This document shows positions 16,518-24,859 of a stretch of 64,000 nt of DNA, in pieces (the first letter of the stretch is position 1; each line of letters starts with the position of its first letter). The stretch lies in assembly GCF_003994855.1 (NCBI RefSeq), contig NZ_CP034142.1:62001-126000 (forward strand), in the 5' to 3' direction. A model generated the notes under the pieces. That model was not told the origin of the DNA. It did not search any database and saw nothing but the letters and a program-made list of their open reading frames with translations. The position numbers were made by a program, and so were the translations under genes. The stretch comes from Marinobacter sp. NP-4(2019). GTDB lineage: Bacteria; Pseudomonadota; Gammaproteobacteria; Pseudomonadales; Oleiphilaceae.

Positions 16518-16841
16518 ATGCAAAGATTCACAAAGAGAGCCACCGTCTATATGCATGGAAAATTGGCGGGCCACCTTGAGCGCGCGGGGCGAAAGGTTTA
16601 TTTCCAATACGATGCCGATTATCTGGAAAATGGAAGGCCGCTCAGTCTCAGCCTTCCCCTTCGAGCGGAGCGCTTTGAGTCCGATGGCTTGCCGGCTTAT
16701 TTCAGTGGTCTTTGCTCAGAGGGCTGGCTTAGACGCATTCAGTCATTTGAGCAAAAGATCGACCCTAACGATCGTTTCACGCTGCTGATCAATAATGGAT
16801 TAGATCTTGCCGGCGCAGTGACTATTCACCCGACGGAATAG
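16518..16841 (+). CDS. HipS-like protein (HipA N-terminal subdomain only)
   Basis: 107 aa from ATG 16518; the longer in-frame extension reads through the IS end and is rejected. KRATVYMHGKLAGHLER, then RPLSLSLPLRAERFESDGLP, then DLAGAVTIHP match the N-terminal subdomain of HipA kinases. In tripartite HipBST systems this subdomain is a separate protein, HipS, which acts as antitoxin to the kinase HipT. Here no HipB-like gene is seen upstream and no kinase downstream, so it is an orphan or remnant. In the typical order hipT would start where the 58-aa frame at 16889 lies. Confidence 0.75.
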   Translation: MQRFTKRATVYMHGKLAGHLERAGRKVYFQYDADYLENGRPLSLSLPLRAERFESDGLPAYFSGLCSEGWLRRIQSFEQKIDPNDRFTLLINNGLDLAGAVTIHPTE

Positions 16842-16888
16842 ATTTTCGACTCATGCCGCACTCAAGTACGGCGGGCGGTAAAGACTGA

Positions 16889-17065
16889 ATGATCGAATGG
16901 GCGTTCGAGTCAGTTCCGAGGGCTAATCAGCTCCCGCAAGACCTATTGAATGAGTTTATGAGTCTGCAAGCGAGCCTAGTCCCTACAACACCAACCCAGC
17001 CAGACTTGCTTGATCACGCTCTTTGCTTCCCTGAGGCTCTGGGGACTCGCCATATGATCAACTAA
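16889..17065 (+). CDS. Hypothetical 58-aa protein
   Basis: A short open frame (MIEWAFESVPRANQLPQDLL..., ending EALGTRHMIN) 47 bp after the HipS-like gene. No ribosome binding site better than chance and no family recognised; it is not an obvious fragment of a HipT kinase. Listed because its position and codon use are compatible with a gene. Confidence 0.25.
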   Translation: MIEWAFESVPRANQLPQDLLNEFMSLQASLVPTTPTQPDLLDHALCFPEALGTRHMIN

Positions 17066-17085
17066 CAAACGTTTAGACCGAAGAA

Positions 17086-17178
17086 CTAACGTCGGCTTCT
17101 GGCAATGTCGATTCCAATCATTATGCAGATCGACACGAGCAAAAAGCCACTTGCGGCAAGCATGAACTCAGTTGTCAC
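17086..17178 (-). CDS. Tiny membrane protein (30 aa)
   Basis: GTG start with a strong AAGGGGGGCGG site 7 nt upstream, then MTTEFMLAASGFLLVSICIM and a short tail ending DIARSRR. A single transmembrane helix with a positive C-terminus. It shares start codon, M-S/T-x-E-F opening, one-helix layout and Arg-rich end with the 37-aa frame at 16277-16390, which suggests two members of one family. Below the size limit of standard annotation. Function unknown. Confidence 0.45.
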   Translation of the reverse strand: MTTEFMLAASGFLLVSICIMIGIDIARSRR

Positions 17179-17310
17179 TTTCCGCCCCCCTTAAAAAAGA
17201 TCTTTAAAGCGGTCCAATGACCTCAACCTAGTATGCCACTCTCAGTCGCTCGTGCCACAGAACATTGACTTATAAGTTCGAAGGGAGACTTCTCCACAAA
17301 GGAGTCAGTT

Positions 17311-17569
17311 GGTGAGTTTTGTGGAACCTTTAGGGCTAGATCGAGCTGAACCTGGCGAATGAAAAAAAATCAGAGTAGTCAGTTCTGTGGAACCTTTGAG
17401 CGGAGATCTTCCAGCCGGAGAGCCAAGGCTGTCATGTGGTCAGTTTTGTGACTCAATAGGGGCGCCAAAAAGCGTCTAGTAGGCAGTTTTGTGGAACCTT
17501 TAAGGCTTAGACCTCTTTATCGCTTGCACTGCCAAGGAGTCACGGTAGTCAGTTCTTTGGAACCTTTAG
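17311..17569 (+). repeat. Five-copy interspersed direct repeat array
   Basis: Copies at 17312, 17375, 17436, 17479 and 17545 share the consensus GTAGTCAGTTTTGTGGAACC followed by TTTAG; the third is cut off after TTTTGTG. Distances between equivalent bases are 66, 61, 43 and 66. Copies 1, 3 and 5 are also preceded by CCAAGGAGTCA-like sequence, so the array may be an older, longer two-part repeat. The intervening sequences are unrelated. Copies differ at 1-4 positions, unlike a live CRISPR array. Confidence 0.7.
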
Positions 17570-17713
17570 ATGCAAAATCGCCTTGGAAGTTTGACCCTGA
17601 CCAAGTATTAAATCCACCCAGAATGGAAAAATCCAGCTCCGAAGACTGACCTCGTTTCAGTACCACTCATTGTCAGAAAATCCGGGGAAGGCGGGCTCGG
17701 ATTAAGTGCGCGA

Positions 17714-17758
17714 TGAATGTTTGCCTTTGTCCAGCCTGGTCGCAAAGCGGACATTTGG
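17714..17758. repeat. Dispersed AAAGCGGACA motif, copy 6, with paired inverted half
   Basis: Left half GAATGTTTGCCTTTG and right half GTCGCAAAGCGGACATTTGG can pair (AATGT..GC.TTTG with CAAA.GC..ACATT). This copy shows that the unit is palindromic and hairpin-forming. Confidence 0.55.
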
Positions 17759-17911
17759 AATGGGCGGACAACGACCGGCACAGCCAAGCTAATGCCCCAC
17801 AACTAGAAGCCGGATACACCTGACAAACTGTAATGCCCAGGCGCTTACTCGGTGAAAAGAGCGGCGCGTTTTATCCCCTCATGAGAAATTCGGGCTAGTC
17901 CACGAATTACC

Positions 17912-19795
17912 TCAGAGGCCAAAATGTTTAATTTTCCGATAGAGAGTGGCTCGTGTTATTCCTAATTCTCGAGCCGCGGCACTGACGTTGTGATTGTGTT
18001 TCTCGAGCACACATCGCACCGCTTGGCGCTCCGCAGCGGCGAGTGTGCCGCCCTCGCCTACGTCCACATCCGCAGTATCATTTTTGGCCTTGATGTCCTC
18101 GGGCAAGTGCTCAACATCGATAATTCCCTGAGTAGAAAGCGCCTGGCCAAGATTCAGTGCCTGCTGGAGCTCTCTAATATTGCCTCTCCACGAATGGTGC
18201 CTTAAGAGATTACGAGCCTCAGCTGTCAGAATTGGCGGGGAATCTTCCTGTGACATTGATGCCAGCAAGTGATCAATTAAAGCATCGAGGTCTTCACGCT
18301 CCCGCAGAGCAGGGAGCTGCACCCTGAGGCCATTGATTCGGTAGTAAAGATCGCTCCGAAAGTCCCCACTCTCCATAAGCTCATCAAGGTTCCGATGTGT
18401 CGCACAGACCAGAGAAAACGAGACGGGCCGAGACTTCTCTTCTCCAAGCCTGGTGACAATGCGTTCTTGCAAAACACGTAACAACCGTGCTTGAAATTCT
18501 ACCGGCATATCGCCTATTTCATCCAGGAAGAGCGTACCGCCGTTCGCTTCCTCAAATTTCCCCTTGGCACCCCCACGTCGGGCACCAGTAAAAGCGCCGT
18601 CTGCATAGCCAAACAACTCTGATTCTATCAGGCCGGCAGGAATAGCCGAGCAGTTCACGGCAACAAACGCGCCTTTTGAAGAAGGCCCATTGGCATGTAG
18701 CGAGCGCGCTAAAACCTCTTTGCCTGTTCCGGTTTCCCCAGTCACCAGAACCGGAACTCCAAACTGAAAGGCCCGATGCGCCTTGTCAAAAAGTGGTTTT
18801 GTTGGCTCGCCCACATAAAAAGACTGACTGATGTCCGGCCGTCTTTGCGGTGGCGTCGATTTGACGCTCACGAGCCCTTTCCGAAGACTTTCAACCTTAA
18901 GAAAAAGCCTTGCCCCATTGTGACATTCCACCTCAACAGGGCTTTGTTGTGATCCCTCGATCTCGGCAGCGCGACATGAAAATAAGTCTTTGAAACAGAC
19001 CTGACTCTGCGTCTTCTCGAGAGACTCGAGATCCAGCATCTGTCTGGCCGAGGGGTTTGCACCTAAAACTTCACCATCCTCGCCGAAATGTATCAACCCA
19101 CGCATGGGTGACTGTGTAAGCTCCGGGCGATAGTGAAGGGCGAGGACCAAGGCGCCACGCAAATCGTCGACCATTCGATTCTCAACAGACCGAGTTGCGA
19201 GCGCAACTGCTTCAAGAATCCCGACCGGTCGGCCATCATAAGGTTTCGAAGCATTCAAAGCCCCGACCAGCGTCCCTGCAGGGTCAAAAATGGGCACTGC
19301 CACGCAGGATAGATCGCGGAAAGAATGCAAGAAATGCTCACTTCCACACACAAGCGAAGGCCTGCCTTCTATCAAAGCGCAACCGGGAGCATTGGTTCCA
19401 GCTATATCCTCTGAAAGGTCCATACCAGGATTCAAAGCGGCTCCCAGCAATTCGTAGCAGGGACTGTCATTGCCGAAATATTTAATGCTGCGGCCTTCTC
19501 TTTCCAGACACGCCAAAACCCAACCTGCAGAACTGATTGCACGAAACAACCGATGCATTTCAGGCTCGGCAAATGTCATGAGACGCTGATGTTGATTGCG
19601 GATATAAGAAATCTGGTCGAATTGCGCGGCCTCAAGTAAGAGCTGACCAGAGGGGGACACGCCATGTTTTCTGCATCTTAGCCAAGAGCGCAAAACCTCA
19701 TCCCGCACCCACTGGGACGGTACAACATGCCCTTCGTCAAACAACTCACGGGCTTGCTGGACCTGAGTGTTCAGATCAACGATCTTTTTATGCAT
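17912..19795 (-). CDS. Sigma-54-dependent activator, AcoR family
   Basis: 627 aa from ATG 19795 (a GTG at 19810 would add five residues). Order of domains: an N-terminal helical and GAF-like sensor region with AcoR-type text (AGTNAPGCALIEGRPSLVCG), then the AAA+ core with Walker A GETGTGKE, the sigma-54 contact loop GAFTGA and Walker B GGTLFLDEIGDMP, and a Fis-type HTH at the end (NVSAAARELGITRATLYRKI). Family members sense alcohol or aldehyde metabolites and switch on sigma-54 promoters. It is divergent from the alcohol oxidation genes, whose upstream region carries a good -24/-12 site, so control of that module is likely. Confidence 0.92.
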   Translation of the reverse strand: MHKKIVDLNTQVQQARELFDEGHVVPSQWVRDEVLRSWLRCRKHGVSPSGQLLLEAAQFDQISYIRNQHQRLMTFAEPEMHRLFRAISSAGWVLACLEREGRSIKYFGNDSPCYELLGAALNPGMDLSEDIAGTNAPGCALIEGRPSLVCGSEHFLHSFRDLSCVAVPIFDPAGTLVGALNASKPYDGRPVGILEAVALATRSVENRMVDDLRGALVLALHYRPELTQSPMRGLIHFGEDGEVLGANPSARQMLDLESLEKTQSQVCFKDLFSCRAAEIEGSQQSPVEVECHNGARLFLKVESLRKGLVSVKSTPPQRRPDISQSFYVGEPTKPLFDKAHRAFQFGVPVLVTGETGTGKEVLARSLHANGPSSKGAFVAVNCSAIPAGLIESELFGYADGAFTGARRGGAKGKFEEANGGTLFLDEIGDMPVEFQARLLRVLQERIVTRLGEEKSRPVSFSLVCATHRNLDELMESGDFRSDLYYRINGLRVQLPALREREDLDALIDHLLASMSQEDSPPILTAEARNLLRHHSWRGNIRELQQALNLGQALSTQGIIDVEHLPEDIKAKNDTADVDVGEGGTLAAAERQAVRCVLEKHNHNVSAAARELGITRATLYRKIKHFGL

Positions 19796-19849
19796 AAGGA
19801 CACCCACCACTCTGTATTTTTTTTATTCAACCATCCAATTTTAGTGTAT

Positions 19850-19917
19850 TGAAACGATCCACTTTTTTCCAAAAACTAAAACATAGATGCTATAAAGCCG
19901 CATAAGTAATTGTTTCA
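19850..19917. promoter_or_regulatory. Candidate activator-binding half sites
   Basis: TGAAAC (19850-19855) and GTTTCA (19912-19917) form inverted half sites 56 bp apart between the AcoR-like gene and its putative target promoter, in the position expected for an enhancer. This is speculative without comparative data. Confidence 0.25.
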
Positions 19918-19943
19918 TAATAATTTCCTAAGGAGCAATCGAT

Positions 19944-19960
19944 CTGGCATATTGATTGCT
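19944..19960 (+). promoter_or_regulatory. Sigma-54 promoter of the alcohol oxidation operon
   Basis: CTGGCATATTGATTGCT: GG and GC are exactly 10 nt apart, with TGGCA and TTGC matching the -24/-12 consensus. It lies 45 bp before the outer-membrane protein start and faces a divergent sigma-54 activator gene. Confidence 0.75.
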
Positions 19961-20004
19961 TCACGTCGAGTGCAATACCAACAAAACTAATAAGAGGCTG
20001 CACT

Positions 20005-20928
20005 ATGTCATCTGTATCAAACTATAAGCAAAAAAGTTTACTCGGTTCCAGAAAGGGGAATTTCAGCGTCGCTTCTGTTGGATTAACCACCATGTTGCTG
20101 ACTTCCGGTAATGCAGTAGCTATTGACGTTGATGCCGGGGATTACACGGCACTGCCCGCCGGAACCAATCTTGGAATGGTCTACTATCAATACGCCACTG
20201 CAGACTCACTCTACTCGGATGGCGACAAAGCGCCCATTAATGCTGGATTAGACTCACAGGTAGGAATCCTGCGTGGGGTGCATTTCACTGAAATTGGCGG
20301 TTACACAGTAGACCCTCAATTTCTCCTCCCATTTGGCAAGGTGGAAGGAAAAGACGATACCTCTTCCCTTGGTGACACCAGTGGCATCGGCGACCTGATA
20401 CTTGCGGCGACAGTTTGGCTTGTAAACGAGCCCGAAAGTAACACCTATTTCGGCATTACTCCGTTCCTGTATGTTCCGGTAGGGAGTTACGATCGAAATG
20501 ACACATTAAATCTTGGCGAAAACCGGTGGAAACATACATTACAGGCGGGTTACATAACTGGTCTCACTTCTAACATCTCATTAGACCTGGTTGGTGACGT
20601 CACTTTTTTCGGCAAGAATGACGAACTCGGTGCCTCCAAGGCCACTCTGGAACAGGACCCCTTGTATCAGCTCCAAGGCTTCCTGCGTTATAACGTAACG
20701 CCGCAATGGGACCTTCGCACCGGTATTTCTCATACTTTCGGCGGTGAGACACAGATAAATGATATTAACCAGGACAATGACCTTGCCACCACCAAAATGA
20801 CAATCGGTACGGCATGGTTTGCGAATCCGGGACTGCAACTAATCGCAAATTATGGAAGCGATTTGTCCGTAGAAAATGGATTTAAAGAACAACATCGACT
20901 CAACTTTCGGATTCTAAAGGCGTTTTAA
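20005..20928 (+). CDS. Outer membrane channel, phenol/MetA degradation transporter family
   Basis: 307 aa. Residues 1-39 form a long signal peptide (cleavage likely after SGNAVA). The mature part is made of alternating beta strands with paired glycines (GNRWKHTLQAGYITGLTSN-like text, then DLRTGISHTFGG and a C-terminal strand ending in Phe), typical of the MetA-pathway transporter family (PF13557). Such proteins often accompany quinoprotein alcohol dehydrogenases and probably let substrate cross the outer membrane. First gene of the operon, 39 bp before the dehydrogenase. Confidence 0.8.
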   Translation: MSSVSNYKQKSLLGSRKGNFSVASVGLTTMLLTSGNAVAIDVDAGDYTALPAGTNLGMVYYQYATADSLYSDGDKAPINAGLDSQVGILRGVHFTEIGGYTVDPQFLLPFGKVEGKDDTSSLGDTSGIGDLILAATVWLVNEPESNTYFGITPFLYVPVGSYDRNDTLNLGENRWKHTLQAGYITGLTSNISLDLVGDVTFFGKNDELGASKATLEQDPLYQLQGFLRYNVTPQWDLRTGISHTFGGETQINDINQDNDLATTKMTIGTAWFANPGLQLIANYGSDLSVENGFKEQHRLNFRILKAF

Positions 20929-20967
20929 AATCTTATAAAACAGTAATAAAAACGAAAGGACATAGAA

Positions 20968-23079
20968 ATGAAGCTGATTAATAGTCACTACAAAAACCGT
21001 TTCACAAAAAAAGCGATAAGTAGGGTATTAGTTCCATTTTTAGTAATCGGAGCCAGCACCGTTATTGCCGCCGATCAGGTTAACCAAAGCTATATCATTG
21101 AAAATGCCAAAACCGGCAAGGACTGGCCCACCCATGGTTTTGATTATGCGGAGACGCGCTTTAGCCCTCTTTCCCAAATTTCGGCGGACAATGTCGAAAA
21201 CCTCGGGCTTGCATGGTCCTACAACCTTGGGTCTGAGCGAGGTGTCGAGGCCACTCCACTTGTTGTGGATGGCGTGATGTATGTCTCTGCCTCCTGGAGC
21301 ATTGTACATGCACTTGATGCAAAGACCGGCAAAAAACTCTGGACCTACGACCCTGAAGTACCTGGGGAGGCGGGCTCCAGGGGTTGCTGTGATGTTGTAA
21401 ACCGTGGCGTGGCAGTGCACTACGGAAATGTCTATGTTGCATCCTACGATGGTCGACTGATCGCCATTGATGCAAAAACCGGCGAAAAAGTTTGGGAAAC
21501 GAATACTCTGCCCGACAACGGCATGAGCTACACGATTACCGGCGCACCTCGGATTGTTAATGGCAACGTGATCATAGGCAATGGTGGGGCCGAATTTGGA
21601 GTCAGGGGCTACATCACAGCTTACGACGCCAAAACCGGGGCACAGAAATGGCGTTGGTATACTGTGCCGGGAAATCCGGACGAACCGTTTGAAAACGAGG
21701 CCATGGCTCGCGCCGCAAAAACCTGGGACCCGAGTGGAAAATACTGGGAGGCCGGTGGCGGTGGCACTGTATGGGACTCTATCGTTTTTGATCCGGACCT
21801 GAATCTCTTATATATCGGCACGGGTAACGGATCTCCATGGTCACACAAGAAGCGTAGTCCGGAAGGTGGGGATAACCTCTATCTCTCCTCGATTGTTGCT
21901 CTCAATGCCGACACTGGTGAGTACGTATGGCATTACCAAGCAACGCCCGGGGACAACTGGGACTATACTTCAACGCAGGACATGATTCTCAGCGAGCTCA
22001 CGATTGATGGAGAGCGTCGCAAAGTTATCATGCAAGCTCCCAAAAACGGCTTCTTTTTTGTTCTCGACCGGACAAACGGTGAATTCATATCGGCCGACAA
22101 TTATGTCGATGTTAATTGGGCCACGGGATACGACAGCAATGGTCGTCCAATAGAAGTTCCTGAAGCACGATCCATGGACGAACCCTTCGATATCGTCCCT
22201 GGGCCTTTTGGTGGCCATAATTGGCACTCAATGTCTTTTAATCACCAAACCGGCCTGGCCTACTTCCCGTCTCAGCACATCCCTATCACAATGGTCGAGG
22301 ACCCCTCCTGGGAAAGCATAGAAAGCAATGAGCCGGGACAACCCATGAGTGGCATAGGTTGGAACACCGCTTTCCAACTCAACGTAGCGCCACCATCAAG
22401 CAAGCCATTCGGGCGACTTACAGCCTGGGATCCCGTTACGCAGCAGGAAGCCTGGCGTTACGAGCACGTCTCTCCCTGGAACGGCGGAACCCTGACAACG
22501 GCCGGCGATCTGGTATTTCAGGGAACCGCAGACGCTCGCTTTATGGCGTTCAACGCGCAAACGGGTGACCACCTATGGGAATCCCCAATGGGTACCGGCG
22601 TCATTGCAGCGCCCATAACCTATGAAGTAGACGGCACTCAGTATGTCTCTATTGCAGCAGGCTGGGGCGGTGTTTTTGGAAAATCCCAGAGAGCCTCCGA
22701 CCTCAAGACCGCCGGTACTGTTTATACGTTTGTCCTGAACGGTGATGCCGAGATGCCTGAGTTCACCAAGTATCAGCTGAACTCACTGGTTTCCGGCGTT
22801 GACTATAATCCCGACTTTATTGGAGAAGGCACGGCTCTCTACGTCAGTAATTGCGTGTTCTGTCATGGTGTTCCTGGTGTAGACAAGGGCGGTAATATTC
22901 CAAACCTGGGCTACTCAAAGAAATCAGTTATTGAAAACCTGGACGCCTTCCTGTTTCACGGTCCATTCGTTTCCCGTGGCATGCCTGATTTTACCGAAAC
23001 GCTGAATGAGATAGATGTCGAGAAAATAAAAGCGTTTATTCAGGGTACTGCAGATGCTATCCGTCCGAAAAGTCAGTGA
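20968..23079 (+). CDS. PQQ-dependent quinohemoprotein alcohol dehydrogenase
   Basis: 703 aa, periplasmic (signal peptide to about residue 34). An eight-bladed propeller binds PQQ; the adjacent Cys140-Cys141 pair (GSRGCCDVVNRG) forms the disulphide ring typical of the family. The catalytic Asp332 lies in GDNWDYTSTQ; residue +2 is Thr334 rather than Asp, which argues for calcium rather than lanthanide as cofactor. A C-terminal cytochrome c domain has C629-V-F-C632-H633 and Met672 as likely haem ligands, so this is a type II quinohemoprotein. Electrons would pass to a periplasmic acceptor. No PQQ biosynthesis genes are in the window. Confidence 0.94.
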   Translation: MKLINSHYKNRFTKKAISRVLVPFLVIGASTVIAADQVNQSYIIENAKTGKDWPTHGFDYAETRFSPLSQISADNVENLGLAWSYNLGSERGVEATPLVVDGVMYVSASWSIVHALDAKTGKKLWTYDPEVPGEAGSRGCCDVVNRGVAVHYGNVYVASYDGRLIAIDAKTGEKVWETNTLPDNGMSYTITGAPRIVNGNVIIGNGGAEFGVRGYITAYDAKTGAQKWRWYTVPGNPDEPFENEAMARAAKTWDPSGKYWEAGGGGTVWDSIVFDPDLNLLYIGTGNGSPWSHKKRSPEGGDNLYLSSIVALNADTGEYVWHYQATPGDNWDYTSTQDMILSELTIDGERRKVIMQAPKNGFFFVLDRTNGEFISADNYVDVNWATGYDSNGRPIEVPEARSMDEPFDIVPGPFGGHNWHSMSFNHQTGLAYFPSQHIPITMVEDPSWESIESNEPGQPMSGIGWNTAFQLNVAPPSSKPFGRLTAWDPVTQQEAWRYEHVSPWNGGTLTTAGDLVFQGTADARFMAFNAQTGDHLWESPMGTGVIAAPITYEVDGTQYVSIAAGWGGVFGKSQRASDLKTAGTVYTFVLNGDAEMPEFTKYQLNSLVSGVDYNPDFIGEGTALYVSNCVFCHGVPGVDKGGNIPNLGYSKKSVIENLDAFLFHGPFVSRGMPDFTETLNEIDVEKIKAFIQGTADAIRPKSQ

Positions 23080-23093
23080 TTTGAGGGAAACCA

Positions 23094-24608
23094 ATGAATA
23101 CGTTCACAAAACATCCACATGATTTAGAGAATAAAACCCGGGCGTTCCTGGCTCGTCAAAATCACCGTATGCTGATAGGCGGCCAATGGGTTGATGCTCT
23201 GGAAAACAAACGTATAGAGGTAGAAAACCCAGCTGAAGAAACGGTTATAGGAAGCATACCCCTTGCACATCCTGATGACGTTAACAAAGCCGTTAGCTGT
23301 GCAAAAAGTGCGTTCAATGGTGATGACTGGGGCCGAATGAGACCCTCCGCCCGTCAGAACATGCTTCTCAAACTTGCAGATCTGATTGAGCGAGATGCCA
23401 GAATCATTGCTGAGCTGGAAGCTATCGACAACGGCAAGTCTGCTGCTATTGCCGAAGCTGTTGACATAAGCCTGGGTCTGGAATTCTTTCGCTACATGGC
23501 CGGGTGGGCAACAAAAATTGAGGGCTCGACTCTTGATGTGTCCATGCCCTTTGCCCCGGCTGACTCTGACTTTACTGCATATACCCGACGCGAACCCGTC
23601 GGTGTTGTTGCCGCAATCATACCGTGGAACTTTCCTTTTCTGATGGCCTGCTGGAAGCTGGCTCCGGCACTTGCAGCGGGTTGCACGGTTGTGTTGAAGC
23701 CTGCGGAACAAACTTCCCTTTCTGCCCTCTATCTGTGCGAGCTGATCGGAGAGGCAAATTTTCCTGACGGGGTTGTCAATATCATTACTGGCGAGGGCCA
23801 GAGCACTGGGTCGGCACTGATAACTCATCCTGACATCAACAAGATTAGTTTTACGGGATCCACTGAGGTGGGTCAGATCATAGGCCGTGCTGCGATGGAT
23901 AATATGGCGCGAGTTACCTTAGAGCTGGGGGGCAAGTCTCCAATGATTGTCCTGGCTGACTGTGATCCGGAGAAGGCTGCGCAAGGGGCAGCGGCAGCAA
24001 TCTTTTTCAACCATGGACAAACCTGCAGTGCAGGCTCGCGACTTTACGTTCACCGAAGCATTTCTGACAAGGTCCTGGATCGGCTCGCCGAGTTAGCAGA
24101 GGCAATACCCCTGGGGCCTGGCCTGGATCCAGCTGCGCAAATGGGACCACTCGTGTCCAGGGTTCAGCTAGACCGGGTCTGTCGCTACATTGAGACGGGC
24201 CGCCAGGAAGGTGCCCGCCTGGTTACCGGTGGCGAACGTGCTGACCGCAAAGGTTATTACGTCAAGCCCACCATATTTGCGACCGAAGACGACTCTATGG
24301 TCATAGCCAAAGACGAGATCTTTGGTCCCGTTCTGGTGGTCATCCCGTTTGATGATATCGAGGATGTCGTAGACCGGGCCAATGATAGTCGCTATGGCCT
24401 GGCAGCGAGTATCTGGTCAAACAATCTTTCTCAAGTGCAACGCTTAATCCCGAAATTAAAGGCAGGCACTGTGTGGGTAAACGGGCACAACATGCTTGAT
24501 GCAAACATCCCATTCGGGGGCTATAAACTCTCCGGGGTTGGACGTGATATGGGTAAACAGTCACTCGATTCATATCTTGAAACAAAGTCGGTTGTCATTG
24601 CCCTCTAG
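23094..24608 (+). CDS. NAD(P)-dependent aldehyde dehydrogenase
   Basis: 504 aa, cytosolic. It would oxidise the aldehyde produced by the upstream dehydrogenase to the acid. General base Glu277 (VTLELGGKSP), catalytic Cys311 (FNHGQTCSAGSR), the IPWNFPFLM cofactor segment and the C-terminal NIPFGGYKLSGVGRDMG are all present. It starts 14 bp after the alcohol dehydrogenase stop, with GAGGGAAACC as ribosome binding site. A terminator hairpin follows. Confidence 0.95.
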   Translation: MNTFTKHPHDLENKTRAFLARQNHRMLIGGQWVDALENKRIEVENPAEETVIGSIPLAHPDDVNKAVSCAKSAFNGDDWGRMRPSARQNMLLKLADLIERDARIIAELEAIDNGKSAAIAEAVDISLGLEFFRYMAGWATKIEGSTLDVSMPFAPADSDFTAYTRREPVGVVAAIIPWNFPFLMACWKLAPALAAGCTVVLKPAEQTSLSALYLCELIGEANFPDGVVNIITGEGQSTGSALITHPDINKISFTGSTEVGQIIGRAAMDNMARVTLELGGKSPMIVLADCDPEKAAQGAAAAIFFNHGQTCSAGSRLYVHRSISDKVLDRLAELAEAIPLGPGLDPAAQMGPLVSRVQLDRVCRYIETGRQEGARLVTGGERADRKGYYVKPTIFATEDDSMVIAKDEIFGPVLVVIPFDDIEDVVDRANDSRYGLAASIWSNNLSQVQRLIPKLKAGTVWVNGHNMLDANIPFGGYKLSGVGRDMGKQSLDSYLETKSVVIAL

Positions 24609-24616
24609 GACAAATG

Positions 24617-24649
24617 CTAAACCCCAGCTCTGAGAAGCAGGGGTTTAGC
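24617..24649 (+). terminator. Terminator after the aldehyde dehydrogenase
   Basis: A stem CTAAACCCC / GGGGTTTAG with a 14-nt loop, 8 bp past the stop codon. There is no T tract, but the perfect stem and position support a transcript end. Confidence 0.6.
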
Positions 24650-24859
24650 CTAGATAGGTCAACCATTCAATTTCCGAGAGTCGAATAACACCTTCCTCAC
24701 AGGTGAGCCACAAAGCTTCACCGATATGGGGATGAAGAGAATGACGCAGGTCTGCTTTAAGGCTCCTTGCGCGATGCCGCTCGAAATAGTCAATCCATGC
24801 GGCGAGGAGTGCGGGCGGAGCACCGGTCAATGTATGTACAGTTTGGCGAGGAATAACAA

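Larger units (their letters stand above)
17179..17911. other. Noncoding region holding a direct-repeat array
   Basis: About 730 bp without a credible gene. It contains five copies of a GTCAGTTTTGTGGAACC-type repeat (17311-17569), then a hairpin-forming copy of the AAAGCGGACATT motif (17714-17758), and ends at the stop of the sigma-54 regulator gene. Confidence 0.55.

Noticed and set aside
17311..17569. CRISPR array
   Set aside because: Copies differ at several positions, spacing is irregular (43-66), one copy is truncated, and no cas genes are in the window.
20968..23079. Lanthanide-dependent (PedH/XoxF-like) dehydrogenase
   Set aside because: The position two residues after the catalytic Asp is Thr, not Asp.
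24645..24830. 61-aa minus-strand frame after the aldehyde dehydrogenase
   Set aside because: TTG start without a ribosome binding site, overlaps the terminator, and no family pattern.
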